64,000 nucleotides of DNA from JADLGL01 sp963823045 (GCA_963823045.1 CAWGKA010000009.1:186001-250000), one strand, 5' to 3'. Numbered from the stretch's first letter, positions 50,212 to 60,019 are shown. A program made the numbers and translations. The notes: a model not told the origin generated them from the letters alone.

Positions 50212-51325
50212 GCATCAACCCGAAAACGAGCGGGCCAAGCGGGCCTACTTTACCTTCCTGGAGCAAGCGAAGAAGATGTCGCCGGAGAGCGTCGACCAGG
50301 TCGCAGCGGCGATCACGTCGTTCGAGGAGAGCACCAGCTACCGCGACTTCCGGCAGTTCCATATCGCCCAGGCCATCGCCTTCAAGAGAAGGCTCCAAGA
50401 CCACGTCAACCCAGAGACCGGTAAGCCGCTCGCCAAGGCGACGATCCGGGCGCGGCTGATGGCGGTCAAGGCGTTCATTCATTGGCTTGCCGGCCGGCCC
50501 GGTTACCGGTCTCGCATCGCCTATTCGGATGCGGAGTACTTCAACCTATCGGCCAATGACGAGCGCATCGCCAGCGCCGTTCGGGTGCGGCCAGCGCCGT
50601 CGATCGACGACATCCGCCAGGTGCTCGCGGCGATGCCCACCAGCACGGTCATCGAGCGCCGCGACCGGGCGGTGGTGGCCTTCGCCCTGGTCAGCGGGGC
50701 GCGGGACAATGCGATCGCGTCCCTGTCGATCAAGCATGTCGATCCCGAGCGCCGGACCATCTTCCAGGACGCGCGTTCCGTGCGGACCAAAAACGCCAAG
50801 ACGTTCACCTCGACCTTCTTCCCCGTCGGGACCGATTTCCAGGCCGTCGTCATCGATTGGCTCAGGGAGCTGGCCGAGCTGGGCTTCGGGCCGGATGATC
50901 CGCTGTTCCCGGCAACGCGGATCGCACCAGGACCCGATCGCCGCTTTGTGCCGACCGGTCTCGACCGGAAACACTGGAAGGACGCTGGCCCGATCCGGCG
51001 CATCTTCAAGGCCGCTTGCGCGGCGGCGGGGCTGCCCTATTACCACCCGCATTCCTTCCGGCACACGGTTGCCCTGCACGGGAAAGGCCTTCGGCAAACG
51101 GAGGAGGAGTGGGAGGCATACTGCGCGAATTTCGGGCATTCCAGCCCTGCGGTCACGCGCGGGTATGGCGCGATCTCCCCGCACCGCCAGCATGAGATCA
51201 TGACGGCGATGGCCACCCGCGGCCCAGCGACCGATGCCCAGCCCATCGCGCCGGTCCGGCTCGAAGACGAGCAAGTGCGCCTCATCCTCGATGGCCTCAG
51301 GCAAAGGGCACTGGAGGGGGGCTGA
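50204..51325 (+). CDS. Second tyrosine recombinase/integrase
   Basis: This 373-residue recombinase has an N-terminal core-binding domain (NERAKRAYFTFLEQAKKMSP, FRQFHIAQAIAFKRRL). Its catalytic domain includes VSGARDNAIASL (Arg), HSFRHTVALHG (His-x-x-Arg) and FGHSSPAVTRGYGAIS (His and Tyr). A ribosome site AAGGAG precedes the ATG at 50204. It is intact and unlike the P4-type integrase upstream, so two different elements meet here. Confidence 0.9.
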   Translation: MRRHQPENERAKRAYFTFLEQAKKMSPESVDQVAAAITSFEESTSYRDFRQFHIAQAIAFKRRLQDHVNPETGKPLAKATIRARLMAVKAFIHWLAGRPGYRSRIAYSDAEYFNLSANDERIASAVRVRPAPSIDDIRQVLAAMPTSTVIERRDRAVVAFALVSGARDNAIASLSIKHVDPERRTIFQDARSVRTKNAKTFTSTFFPVGTDFQAVVIDWLRELAELGFGPDDPLFPATRIAPGPDRRFVPTGLDRKHWKDAGPIRRIFKAACAAAGLPYYHPHSFRHTVALHGKGLRQTEEEWEAYCANFGHSSPAVTRGYGAISPHRQHEIMTAMATRGPATDAQPIAPVRLEDEQVRLILDGLRQRALEGG

Positions 51326-51409
51326 GTATGCGCGCCTTGCGCACCGGGGTGCGCATCTCCTCACCTCGCAGCTATAGTGGCCGAACACGAATGAAGCTGG
51401 GATTCGAAC

Positions 51410-52234
51410 ATGGATGTGAGGGCAGCCGCCGCCAAACCGATGCCCGATGCGGGACGACAAGACGCGACGCTTAGCGCCATCCACGCCGAACAGGGACGGC
51501 CGGCTCTCGGCGCCACGCCGTTGGACAGTGCATCCAACCCGCCGCCGGCGGGAGCGAGAGCCGTGACGGCGGAGAAGACCGGATACGTCGTCAACCTTGA
51601 CATCGCCTCGGTGTCGGCGGTGGCCGACAGTCTGGGCCCGATCCGTATTCTGGCGCGGCCGGGAACCTTCGTTCACACCGGCGACAGGTTGGCGCTCGTC
51701 ACCGGCGGAAGCAATGGCGAAGACTGGGACATGACAAGCCAGCGCATCCGGCACGCCTTCATCATCGCCAAGGACCGTTCCTTCGATCAGGACCCACGCT
51801 TCGGCATTTCCGTCATGGCGGAAATCGGCTCCCGCGCCTTGTCCGCCGGAATGGACGATTCCGGGACGGCGATCGAAACCATCGGCCATCTGTCGCGGAT
51901 GCTGGAGACCTGGGCCGAGGACCGCAGCCGCCATGAGGAGGAGCCGCTGTACCCCTCCCTATTCGTCGAAAGAATTCAACCGCAGGCCATTTTCGAAGAC
52001 GCCTTCCGGCCGATCGCGCGCGACGGCGCGGCGCGCCTCGAAGTCCAACTCCGCCTCCAGGCGGAACTGCTTGCCTTGTCGGCGTTCGGCGATGCCGCCT
52101 TCAAGGCGGCAGCGCGCCGCCAGTCAGACGAGGCCCTTGCCCGGGCCGAAAGCGGGCTCGCCTTCGACGCCGACAAGGAGGTGCTCCGGAAATTCGTGAC
52201 AGAGCGGCGCGCCGAGATCAGTGGCAAGGGTTGA
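51410..52234 (+). CDS. DUF2254 protein lacking its N-terminal membrane domain
   Basis: The 274-residue product matches the soluble C-terminal part of DUF2254 membrane proteins: SGYVVNLDIASVSAVADSLG-like start, LARPGTFVHTGDRLALV, FIIAKDRSFDQDPRFGISVM, and AEIGSRALSAGMDDSGTAIETIG, each cut here. Full family members have about four membrane segments before this region; none is found here. The gene starts 85 bases after the integrase stop, so I infer that insertion of the element removed the 5' half. It may be a remnant or a soluble variant. A hairpin follows its stop. Confidence 0.75.
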   Translation: MDVRAAAAKPMPDAGRQDATLSAIHAEQGRPALGATPLDSASNPPPAGARAVTAEKTGYVVNLDIASVSAVADSLGPIRILARPGTFVHTGDRLALVTGGSNGEDWDMTSQRIRHAFIIAKDRSFDQDPRFGISVMAEIGSRALSAGMDDSGTAIETIGHLSRMLETWAEDRSRHEEEPLYPSLFVERIQPQAIFEDAFRPIARDGAARLEVQLRLQAELLALSAFGDAAFKAAARRQSDEALARAESGLAFDADKEVLRKFVTERRAEISGKG

Positions 52235-52249
52235 GGCCGCGCAGCGGCT

Positions 52250-52280
52250 GCCGCAAATCCGCCAAGGCATTTGCGGCTTT
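52250..52280 (+). terminator. Likely terminator after the DUF2254 gene
   Basis: A perfect 9-bp inverted repeat (GCCGCAAAT / ATTTGCGGC, loop 10) begins 16 bases after the stop and is followed by TTT. The U-tract is short. The rest of 52281-52694 shows no gene or motif I can support. Confidence 0.5.
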
Positions 52281-52694
52281 GCCACCAACGATTAGGCCGC
52301 CTGTTATGTCATCGACCGCCTGTAGGGCGGGCGCGAAGTCAATCCGCGAGTTGCGTGTGTGACGCGCTGTCGTCCGGAAGTTCGGCATCGGGCGACCAAG
52401 CCATGAGACCGCTTCAAGATGCGGCACACCGCGCACGACCAGTTCGGTCGCGACCTCTGCCGGACGGCGCAGGGAACGAGTTCGCACTCAAGCCCCGCGG
52501 ATGAGATTGCCGAGGCGGCAGCCGAAGCCACGTCGTACTTCGGCACAAAAAGCGGGCATCTTCCCACCCGTCGACAGCCTGTATTTCTGCCCGTAAGCGG
52601 AACAAACTCCTTGGCCGCGCATTCGCCTCCTATCGAGGTCGCTGGTCGCGATCGCGGGATCATGACCGACGACGGCACAACAGGAGTGTCAACG

Positions 52695-52895
52695 ATGGTC
52701 ATTTACAGTCCGATGTATCTGGATGCGCCTATTCGGCCTGTCCAGGATTCTGATGTTGCCGAGGCGACGCCCGGCGAGGTCTCTGCCGATATTCCGCGTC
52801 ACCGGCGCATGTATCACCGCTTCTTGAACTTCATGCTGGCCCTTGCAGCAGTTGGCGCAATCGGCGGCGCAGCGACGTTGCTCCTCATGTACTAG
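52695..52895 (+). CDS. Small single-pass membrane protein
   Basis: This 66-residue protein has a soluble N-terminus (MVIYSPMYLDAPIRPVQDSD) and one C-terminal helix (FLNFMLALAAVGAIGGAATLLLMY). The ATG at 52695 has AGGAG 8 bases before it. The YHRFLNF-helix shape recalls small subunit IV proteins of aa3 oxidases, and it lies just before the oxidase cluster, but similarity is too weak for a name. Confidence 0.55.
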   Translation: MVIYSPMYLDAPIRPVQDSDVAEATPGEVSADIPRHRRMYHRFLNFMLALAAVGAIGGAATLLLMY

Positions 52896-53042
52896 GTGAG
52901 GCGCGCGGGCGGATCGGTTCCGGCGCCCCAAATTCACTGGAACCAATCCGGCCCAACCGCGTTGCTCGAATGTCGGCGCTGCTCAGCGCCCTCTCCCTAA
53001 TTGACGGCGCGCCAAGCGTCGCCCGGTCGAACTGGGGGCAGC

Positions 53043-54917
53043 ATGAAGGCACGATCGAATCTCCGTGGAAGCAAGAAGGCGCTCGTCCTCTCGGTCGCGA
53101 TTGCCGCCCTCGCATTTCCGGCCGCGGTTCGGTCGCAAGAAGATACCCCGACGAACGCCGATGCCGGCGATCCGGCAGTTCTCGCGCAGGACGCGGCAAA
53201 CTGGCCGATGGCGGCGCGGGACTATTCAAGCACTCGCTACAGCGAACTGGATCAGATCAACACCGACAACGTAGCCAATCTCCGGTTGGCGTGGGCGTTC
53301 TCGCTCGGAGCCGATCACGGGCAAGAGGCGGCGCCCATCGTTGTGGACGGGACGATGTATGTGGTCGGCCCCTATCCGAACCAGGTGTTCGCGCTTGACG
53401 CCGCCACCGGCGAATTGAAATGGACCTTCTCTCCCCCCGTTGATGCTGCCGCCCAGGGCGTTGCCTGCTGCGACGTCATCAACCGAGGCGCCGCCTATGC
53501 CGACGGCAAGGTCATCTTCAACACGCTCGACGACAGCACCGTTGCCCTCGACGCGCGGACCGGCGAAGTGATCTGGCACACGCAGCTCGGCGACTTCACG
53601 CGCGGCGAAACGATGACAATGGCGCCGCTCATCGTCAGAAACCACGTGCTGGTCGGCAATGCCGGTGGTGAATTTGGCATTCGTGGCTGGCTGGCTTCCC
53701 TTGATCTCGACACTGGCGCGATCCAATGGCGCGCCTATTCCACCGGGCCGGATTCCGACGTCCTCATCGGTGACGACTTCGCGCCTTACTATGATTGGAT
53801 GAAGGGTGACGACCTGGGCGTCACGACGTGGCCGGCCGATCGCTGGCAAACCGGCGGCGGCACCGCCTGGGGTTGGCTTTCCTACGATCCGGATCTCAAT
53901 CTTCTCTATTACGGGACGTCCAATCCCGGACCATGGAACGCGGAGCAGCGTCCCGGCGACAACCTCTGGACCGCGACGGTGTTTGCCCGCGACCCCGATA
54001 CGGGCGACGCGAAGTGGGCGTATCAACCCGTCCCCCACGACCTGTTCGATCATGACGCGGTCAACGAAAGCATCCTCGTCGACCTGCAGATCGACGGTTC
54101 GCTACGCCAGGTGATGCTTCGGCCGGAGCGCAACGGCTTCATGTATGTGATCGACCGTGCGACGGGCCAAGTGCTGTCGGCCGACAAGTATGATGACGTC
54201 AACACGGTTGATCATATCGACCTGACGACCGGCCGGCCGGTGCGCAACGAGGACATGATCCCGACCGCCGGCCAGACGCTTGAGGACGTCTGCCCGGCCT
54301 TCGTCGGCGTGAAGGACTGGCAGCCTTCAGCATGGTCGCCGCAGACGCAGCTTCTCTACGTGCCGCACCAGCACCTGTGCATGAACTTCCAGCCGGGAGA
54401 GGTCGGCTACATCGCCGGCACGCCGTTCGTCGGCGCGACCGTCGACACCTTTTCCGGGCAAGGCGGCTACCGCGGCGCCTTTTCGGCCTGGGACCCAGTC
54501 TCCCGCCGCGAGGTCTGGTCGATCCACGAAAACTTCCCGGTGTGGAGCGGCACCATGGTGACGGCGGGCAACGTCGTTTTCTACGGCACGATGGACCGCC
54601 TGTTTAAAGCGGTCGATGCCCGCACTGGCGACCTGCTTTGGGAGATGCGGGTGCCCTCCGGCATCATCGGTCAGCCGACGACATTCCTTGGCTCCGACGG
54701 CGTCCAATATGTCGCCATCCTCTGCGGGGTCGGCGGGCAGGCGGGCGCGCTCGCCCACGCCGAGATCGATCCGCGCGTACGCAACGCTCAGGGCGGACTT
54801 GTCGGCGCCATGCAGGACCTGCCCGCCTACACACGGGGCGGCGCGACGCTGATGGTGTTTGCCCTGCCGCAGAACACAGGAGCCCCTGCTCCGAACCCCC
54901 CGGCACCATCACCCTGA
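53043..54917 (+). CDS. PQQ-dependent alcohol dehydrogenase with lanthanide-type signature
   Basis: This periplasmic quinoprotein of 624 residues has a signal peptide (AIAALAFPAAVRSQ) and the eight-bladed propeller of methanol/ethanol dehydrogenases. The vicinal Cys142-Cys143 (VACCDVINRG) contacts PQQ. The metal ligands are Glu in GNAGGEFGIRG and Asn in TSNPGPWN. The catalytic Asp336 lies in DLFDHDAVNE, and a second Asp at +2 (Asp338) is present. In XoxF and ExaF this extra Asp binds a lanthanide; calcium enzymes such as MxaF have Ala there. No C-terminal heme domain is fused; electrons probably go to the cytochrome encoded next. ATG at 53043. An XoxJ-like gene lies 8 kb away. Confidence 0.9.
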   Translation: MKARSNLRGSKKALVLSVAIAALAFPAAVRSQEDTPTNADAGDPAVLAQDAANWPMAARDYSSTRYSELDQINTDNVANLRLAWAFSLGADHGQEAAPIVVDGTMYVVGPYPNQVFALDAATGELKWTFSPPVDAAAQGVACCDVINRGAAYADGKVIFNTLDDSTVALDARTGEVIWHTQLGDFTRGETMTMAPLIVRNHVLVGNAGGEFGIRGWLASLDLDTGAIQWRAYSTGPDSDVLIGDDFAPYYDWMKGDDLGVTTWPADRWQTGGGTAWGWLSYDPDLNLLYYGTSNPGPWNAEQRPGDNLWTATVFARDPDTGDAKWAYQPVPHDLFDHDAVNESILVDLQIDGSLRQVMLRPERNGFMYVIDRATGQVLSADKYDDVNTVDHIDLTTGRPVRNEDMIPTAGQTLEDVCPAFVGVKDWQPSAWSPQTQLLYVPHQHLCMNFQPGEVGYIAGTPFVGATVDTFSGQGGYRGAFSAWDPVSRREVWSIHENFPVWSGTMVTAGNVVFYGTMDRLFKAVDARTGDLLWEMRVPSGIIGQPTTFLGSDGVQYVAILCGVGGQAGALAHAEIDPRVRNAQGGLVGAMQDLPAYTRGGATLMVFALPQNTGAPAPNPPAPSP

Positions 54918-54939
54918 ACAGCTCGGCAGAGGAAGGACC

Positions 54940-56400
54940 TTGGCCTATCGCCCGGTAACCGCACCAAATCAGCACCGCCCCGCAACCTTGCAATGGGCGC
55001 GCCGGCGGCGGCTACCCGCCGGGATTCTGTCATGCGTGTTCGTCGGGGTCGCGGCAATCGTCATCGGTTCCGCCGGTTCGCCCGTGCCGGCGCGAGGCCA
55101 AGAGTCCGGTAACGCCAACGCCGATGGTGGCCAGATCTTCAAGAACCAAGGATGCGTCGGTTGTCACGGCGACCGGGGCGGCGGCAGCCAGGGCCCCGCG
55201 CTCGCCAACAATGCCGACCTCGGCGACACGAACGGGGTGGTCACGCAGATCCTTAATGGCGGCGGAATCATGCCGGCCTTTGGCGACCAGCTCTCCAACG
55301 CTGAGATCGCTGCAGTCGCCACCTTTATCAGGACCAATTGGGGCAACGACTTCGGAGAGGTCGCTACCGGCGACGTTGCACAGGTGCGTGGCTCCGGAGG
55401 CGGCGGTAACGGTTCCGGCCGCGGAGTCGGCGAAGGCGGTGCGGTGCCCGGAAGCGGCGGTGGTTCTGGCGGCGCGGCGGCTGGCGGCGGTTCCGGCGGC
55501 GGGGCCGGTGGTTCTGGCGGATCCGCCGGCGGCGGCAACGCATCATCAGGCGCTCGAATCTTCCAGGCGCAGGGTTGTGTCGGCTGCCACGGCAATCAAG
55601 GCGGCGGCAGCCAGGGGCCGGCGCTCGCAAACAACGCTGACCTCGGAAACACGAACGCCGTCGTCACCCAGATTCTCAATGGCGGCGGTATCATGCCTGC
55701 CTTCGGCAACGCCCTCTCCAATGCCGAGATCGCTGCCGTCGCAACATACATTCGCGGCAACTGGGGCAACGATTACGCCGCGGTCACCACAGGCGACGTC
55801 GCGCAGGTCCGCGGCTCCGGCGGTGGCGGTGGCGGTGGCGCCGCAGGCGGCGGAAACGCGGGCGTTGCCGCAGCAAGCGGTGGCGCCGGCGGGAACGCGG
55901 CGGCAGGCAACCCAACCGAAAACGGCAACAACCTGACGAATGTCGCAGTCACCGATTTGCTTCCGGGCGGTGGCCTAGTCCAGCCGCCGGCCAGTGTGCC
56001 GGCCCTCGATGCGGCAGCGGCCGAGCGTGGCATGGCAGACTTCGCCAACTTCAACTGCGCTGCCTGCCATGCTCCCAATGGCGGCGGCGCGATAGGTCCA
56101 GCGCTCAGCAACCGCATCTTCATCTACGGCAACGCGCCGGAGAACATCTTTCTGTCGATCAAACAGGGGCGGCCGAACGGCATGCCGGCATGGGGCGTCA
56201 TGCTGCCAGATGCGACGATCTGGGATCTCGTCGCGTACGTCCTCAACATCAGCGATGCTCCGAGCGACAGCTGGGGCACGCTGACGAATCTTGATCCGAG
56301 GCACCCGGCGATCGAACAGGTACCGGCCGAATTCCAGCACACCGCAACGCCGTGGGAGTTCACCGAGCCGATCGGCGACGGCGCGCCGCCGGAGCACTAG
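54940..56400 (+). CDS. Triheme cytochrome c with duplicated heme domains and Gly-rich linkers
   Basis: This exported protein of about 486 residues has three c-type heme sites: CVGCH (Cys72), CVGCH (Cys213) and CAACH (Cys373). Domains 1 and 2 are nearly identical (QGPALANNADLG, VVTQILNGGGIMPAFG, LSNAEIAAVATF/YI, TGDVAQVRGSGGGG), a clear internal duplication. Long Gly/Ser/Ala linkers join the three domains. Domain 3 differs (ERGMADFANFN, NGMPAWGVMLPDATIWDLV). I choose the TTG at 54940, which has AGGAAGG before it; an ATG at 54859 would overlap the dehydrogenase gene. It probably carries electrons from the dehydrogenase to the oxidase. Confidence 0.85.
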   Translation: MAYRPVTAPNQHRPATLQWARRRRLPAGILSCVFVGVAAIVIGSAGSPVPARGQESGNANADGGQIFKNQGCVGCHGDRGGGSQGPALANNADLGDTNGVVTQILNGGGIMPAFGDQLSNAEIAAVATFIRTNWGNDFGEVATGDVAQVRGSGGGGNGSGRGVGEGGAVPGSGGGSGGAAAGGGSGGGAGGSGGSAGGGNASSGARIFQAQGCVGCHGNQGGGSQGPALANNADLGNTNAVVTQILNGGGIMPAFGNALSNAEIAAVATYIRGNWGNDYAAVTTGDVAQVRGSGGGGGGGAAGGGNAGVAAASGGAGGNAAAGNPTENGNNLTNVAVTDLLPGGGLVQPPASVPALDAAAAERGMADFANFNCAACHAPNGGGAIGPALSNRIFIYGNAPENIFLSIKQGRPNGMPAWGVMLPDATIWDLVAYVLNISDAPSDSWGTLTNLDPRHPAIEQVPAEFQHTATPWEFTEPIGDGAPPEH

Positions 56401-57463
56401 ATGTTGGCCCGCGTCAAGCTCACCCGCCGTTGGACGCGTCAGGCGGTTGCACGCCTCGTTGCTTGGGTGCCGCTCGCACTCATGCTTCCCGCGGAAGCAG
56501 ACGCAGCAATTCCCCTATCCCTGCTTCAGACGGACGGCATGGGCGCGGCGACCATCGCACCGCTAACATGGGGTCTGATGGCGCTCGGATTTCATCGTTG
56601 TCACCATTATCGCCGTGTTCGTGTTCGTCGGCGTCGTGAAGCGGCGGCAACCACTTCCCGGTGGCCACGGCCAGGCGATCGCGATCGAATCGGACCGACG
56701 CGGCGGTTTGCGCTGGATCGTCATCGGTGTCGGCACCTCCTGCATCGCGCTCCTTGCCTTCGTCGTATGGACGGTCGTCACGCTGGCCGCCATCAGCGAC
56801 CCGCCGTCGGAGCCCGCATTCACCATCGAGGTCACCGCGCATCAATGGTGGTGGGAAGTCACCTATGAAAGCGACACGCCGTCCGAGGTCTTCACCACTG
56901 CCAACGAAATCCACATCCCGGTCGGCCAGCCGGTTCTTCTGCGGCTCCACAGCGCCGACGTCATCCACTCATTCTGGGTGCCGGCGCTCGGCGGCAAGAC
57001 CGACGTCATCCCCGGACAGGTCAATACGACGTGGCTGCGGGCCGATCGCGCTGGCACCTATCGCGGTCAATGCAGCGAATATTGCGGCGAGCAGCACGCT
57101 CATATGGGCTTTCTGGTAGTCGCCGACGCGCCCGACGATTTCGCCGCATGGCACACGAAGCAATTGCAGCCGGCCAGCCTCACGGACAATCAGGCTGTCG
57201 CCGCCGAACCGTTGTTCGTAGCGCGCTGTGGCGCGTGCCACACCGTGCGCGGCACTCTCGCCGGCGGTCGCGTCGGGCCCGACCTTACGCACCTCATGAG
57301 CCGACAGACGGTCGCTGCCGTGCTTGCCGACAACAACGCCGGCAACCTCACGGCGTGGATTTCCGATCCGCAGGCGATGAAGCCAGGCACGAAGATGCCC
57401 GACGTCGGTCTCGACAGCAATGAGATCAACGCCATTCGCCAATTCCTACTGGACCTCGACTAG
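56401..57463 (+). CDS. coxB: caa3-type cytochrome c oxidase subunit II with fused cytochrome c (one frameshift)
   Basis: Subunit II carries the CuA centre and here a C-terminal heme c. Two membrane helices come first (the second, IAVFVFVGVVKRR, crosses the frameshift near 56590, and LLAFVVWTVVTLAAISD). Next are VTAHQWWWEVTY (aromatic electron-entry loop), HSFWVPALGGKTDVIPG and the CuA ligands in GQCSEYCGEQHAHMGF. The C-terminal domain has RCGACHTVRGTL (heme) and GTKMPDVGL (Met ligand). The ATG at 56401 starts right after the cytochrome stop. The fused heme makes this a caa3-type enzyme. Confidence 0.92.
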
Positions 57464-57472
57464 GAACCGGTC

Positions 57473-59411
57473 ATGACCGACACGCCATATGAACGCGTCC
57501 CCGTCATCGGCAGCGACAACGCTGAGCTCACGCGTCGTCTCGCGCGCATTTGGGAAGGCCGACCAGGCATCCTCGGCTTCCTGTCGTCGGTCGATCACAA
57601 GGAGATCGGCAAGCGCTACATCTTCACCGCCTTCATCTTCCTCGTCATCGGCGGCATCGAGGCGCTGATCATGCGCGTGCAGCTCGGAACCCCGAACGCG
57701 ACGGTGCTCACGCCCGAGCAGTACGACCAACTGTTCTCAATGCACGGCATAACGATGATCTTCCTTTACGCCCTGCCGATCCTTTCCGGGTTCAGCAATT
57801 TCCTGTTCCCGCTGGTGCTGGGCTCGCGCGACATGGCCTTCCCCCGGCTCAACGCGCTTTCGTTCTGGATCTATCTCGCCTCCGGCATCTTCCTCTACGC
57901 CAGCTTCGTCGTCGGCCAGGCGCCGAACGACGGATGGTTCAACTACGCACCCTATTCGTCGACCGAGTTCAATCCTGGCATGAACATGGATTTCTACGCC
58001 ATCGGGATGATCTTCCTCGGCATTTCGACGACGGTTGGCGCGGTCAATTTCATCGTCACCGTGTTCCGCCTGCGCGCGCCCGGCATGTCGATCAACCGGC
58101 TGCCAATCCTCGTCTGGGGCACGCTGACCGCTTCCTTCGCCAACATCTTCGCGGTGCCTTCGGTCAGCCTAGCCTTCTTCCTGCTTGTGGATGGACCGCC
58201 AGTTCGGCACGCATTTCTTCACAGATACCGGTGGCCAGCCGCTGCTGTGGCAGCACCTGTTCTGGATATTCGCCCATCCGTGGGTCTACGTGATCGTGCT
58301 ACCGGCAATGGGCATGGTGTCCGACGGACTGCCGGTCTTCACGCGGCGTCCTCTCGTAGGATATTCCGCGGTCGCCCTCGCCACAGTGTCGACGATGATC
58401 CTCGGCTTCGGTGTATGGCTCCACCACATGTTCGCGACTGGGATGCCCTTCATGGGCGCAGCGTTCTTCTCGTCGGCTTCCTTCGTTATCACCATACCCA
58501 GCGCCGTCGCCGTGTTTGCGTGGGTGGCGACGATCTGGACCGGGCGTCCGGTTATGACGACGGCCTTTCTCTACTTCGCCGGCTTCATCGTGATGTTCGT
58601 CATCGGCGGCGTCTCCGGCGTTGCAACCGCGGCGGTGCCTTCGGACCTGCAGCTGACCGATACCTACTTCGTCGTCGCGCACATCCACTATGTGCTGATC
58701 GGCATCAATCTCTTCGGTGTGCTCGGCGGACTCCATCTCTGGTTCCCGAAGATGACCGGACGCATGCTGAGCGAGCGCCTCGGCAAATGGTCGTTCTGGA
58801 CATCCTTCATCGGCTTCAACGCCGCCTTCCTGCCGATGCACCTCACCGGCCTCTTCGGCATGCCGCGCCGCGTCTACACCTATCCGGATACTATGGGCTG
58901 GGACGTCCTCAACCTCACCACGTCGATCGGCGCCTTCATTCTGGCCATTGGCATCCTCCTCGTCTTCATCAACGTCGTCGTCAGTCGTCGGCGTGGTCGG
59001 CTGGCAGGATCCAACCCATGGGACGCGCCGACGCTGGAATGGGCGACGTCCTCGCCGCCTCCCGCATATAATTTCAGCGTCATCCCGATCGTTGGCAGCA
59101 GGCATCCTCTTTGGGAGGATCGCCTCGGCGAAGGCAAATCCTCCGTGCATCGCGGCCTCATCCTCGACCACGGACGCGAAGCCCCGGGGACCAGCGTTCT
59201 CGATGGCAATCCGGACGTCATCCTCGAACTCCCCGGCGACACCTACACGCCGTTCATCCTCGCACTGTCGCTTACGGTGGGCTTCGTCGGCATGCTCCTC
59301 AATTCGTGGTGGGTGCTCGGCGTCGGCGCCTTGCTGACGGCCGCTTCGCTTCTCGTCTGGGTGTGGCCGCGACGATCGCTTGGGCAAACCGCGGAGCCGG
59401 CCAATGGCTGA
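57473..59411 (+). CDS. coxA: Cytochrome c oxidase subunit I with HPWVY motif (one frameshift)
   Basis: Subunit I holds heme a, heme a3 and CuB. Visible are SVDHKEIGKRYI, the first heme a His in LFSMHGITMIFLYALP, and the CuB His and cross-linked Tyr in FAHPWVYVIVLPAMGM (His codon 58275, Tyr codon 58287). The CuB pair WLHHMFATG and the VVAHIHYVLIG heme ligands follow. In A1-family enzymes the motif is HPEVY, whose Glu carries protons; here it is Trp (codon 58281). The frame shifts near 58190. The C-terminal part after the core has a soluble region and two more helices (LALSLTVGFVGMLLNSWWVL), so part of a subunit III/IV-like tail may be fused. Stop overlaps coxC. Confidence 0.9.
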
Positions 59412-60015
59412 CCTCACCGTCACGACGAATGAACAGACGGCGCCGCTTCCAGTCGGAGATGTCGGCAAACGCAGCAGCTCCGGCTGGTGGGGTATGCTTG
59501 CCCTTGTCGCCACGGAGGCGTCGCTCTTCGCCTATCTGCTGTTCGGCTACTACTACGCTTGGCTTCACAACGGGCCTGGCTGGATAGTCGAGCAGCCGTC
59601 GCTGAAGCTCGCGGGTCCCAACACCGTCATCCTCATTCTCAGCAGTGTCGCCATCTGGTGGGCGGAGCGCTCGATTTCGCGCCGCAGCTTCGTCGGTCAG
59701 GTCGCGGGCCTGTCGATCGGCATCGTGCTCGGCATCATCTTCGTCGTCGTGCAGCTCGTCGAATGGCACAACAAGACGTTTACGATGACGTCGAGCGCCT
59801 ATGGCTCGCACTATTTCATCGTCACCGGATTTCACATGGCGCATGTCGTGTTCGGACTACTCGTCCTGTCCGCGATGCTGCTGTGGACGGTGCTCGGCTA
59901 TTTCAACCGCGAGCGACACATCCCGATCTCGGTTGGCTCCATCTACTGGCATTTCGTCGATGTGGTTTGGCTGACGGTCTTCTTCACCTTCTACATCACG
60001 CCATATCTGGACTGA
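59404..60015 (+). CDS. coxC: Cytochrome c oxidase subunit III
   Basis: This 203-residue membrane protein has five predicted helices, with WWGMLALVATEASLFAYLLF, GSHYFIVTGFHMAHVVFGLL and YWHFVDVVWLTVFFTFYI, all subunit III signatures. It overlaps the end of coxA by 8 bases. Subunit III stabilises the oxidase and proton uptake. It is intact. Confidence 0.94.
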   Translation: MADLTVTTNEQTAPLPVGDVGKRSSSGWWGMLALVATEASLFAYLLFGYYYAWLHNGPGWIVEQPSLKLAGPNTVILILSSVAIWWAERSISRRSFVGQVAGLSIGIVLGIIFVVVQLVEWHNKTFTMTSSAYGSHYFIVTGFHMAHVVFGLLVLSAMLLWTVLGYFNRERHIPISVGSIYWHFVDVVWLTVFFTFYITPYLD

Positions 60016-60019
60016 CGCC

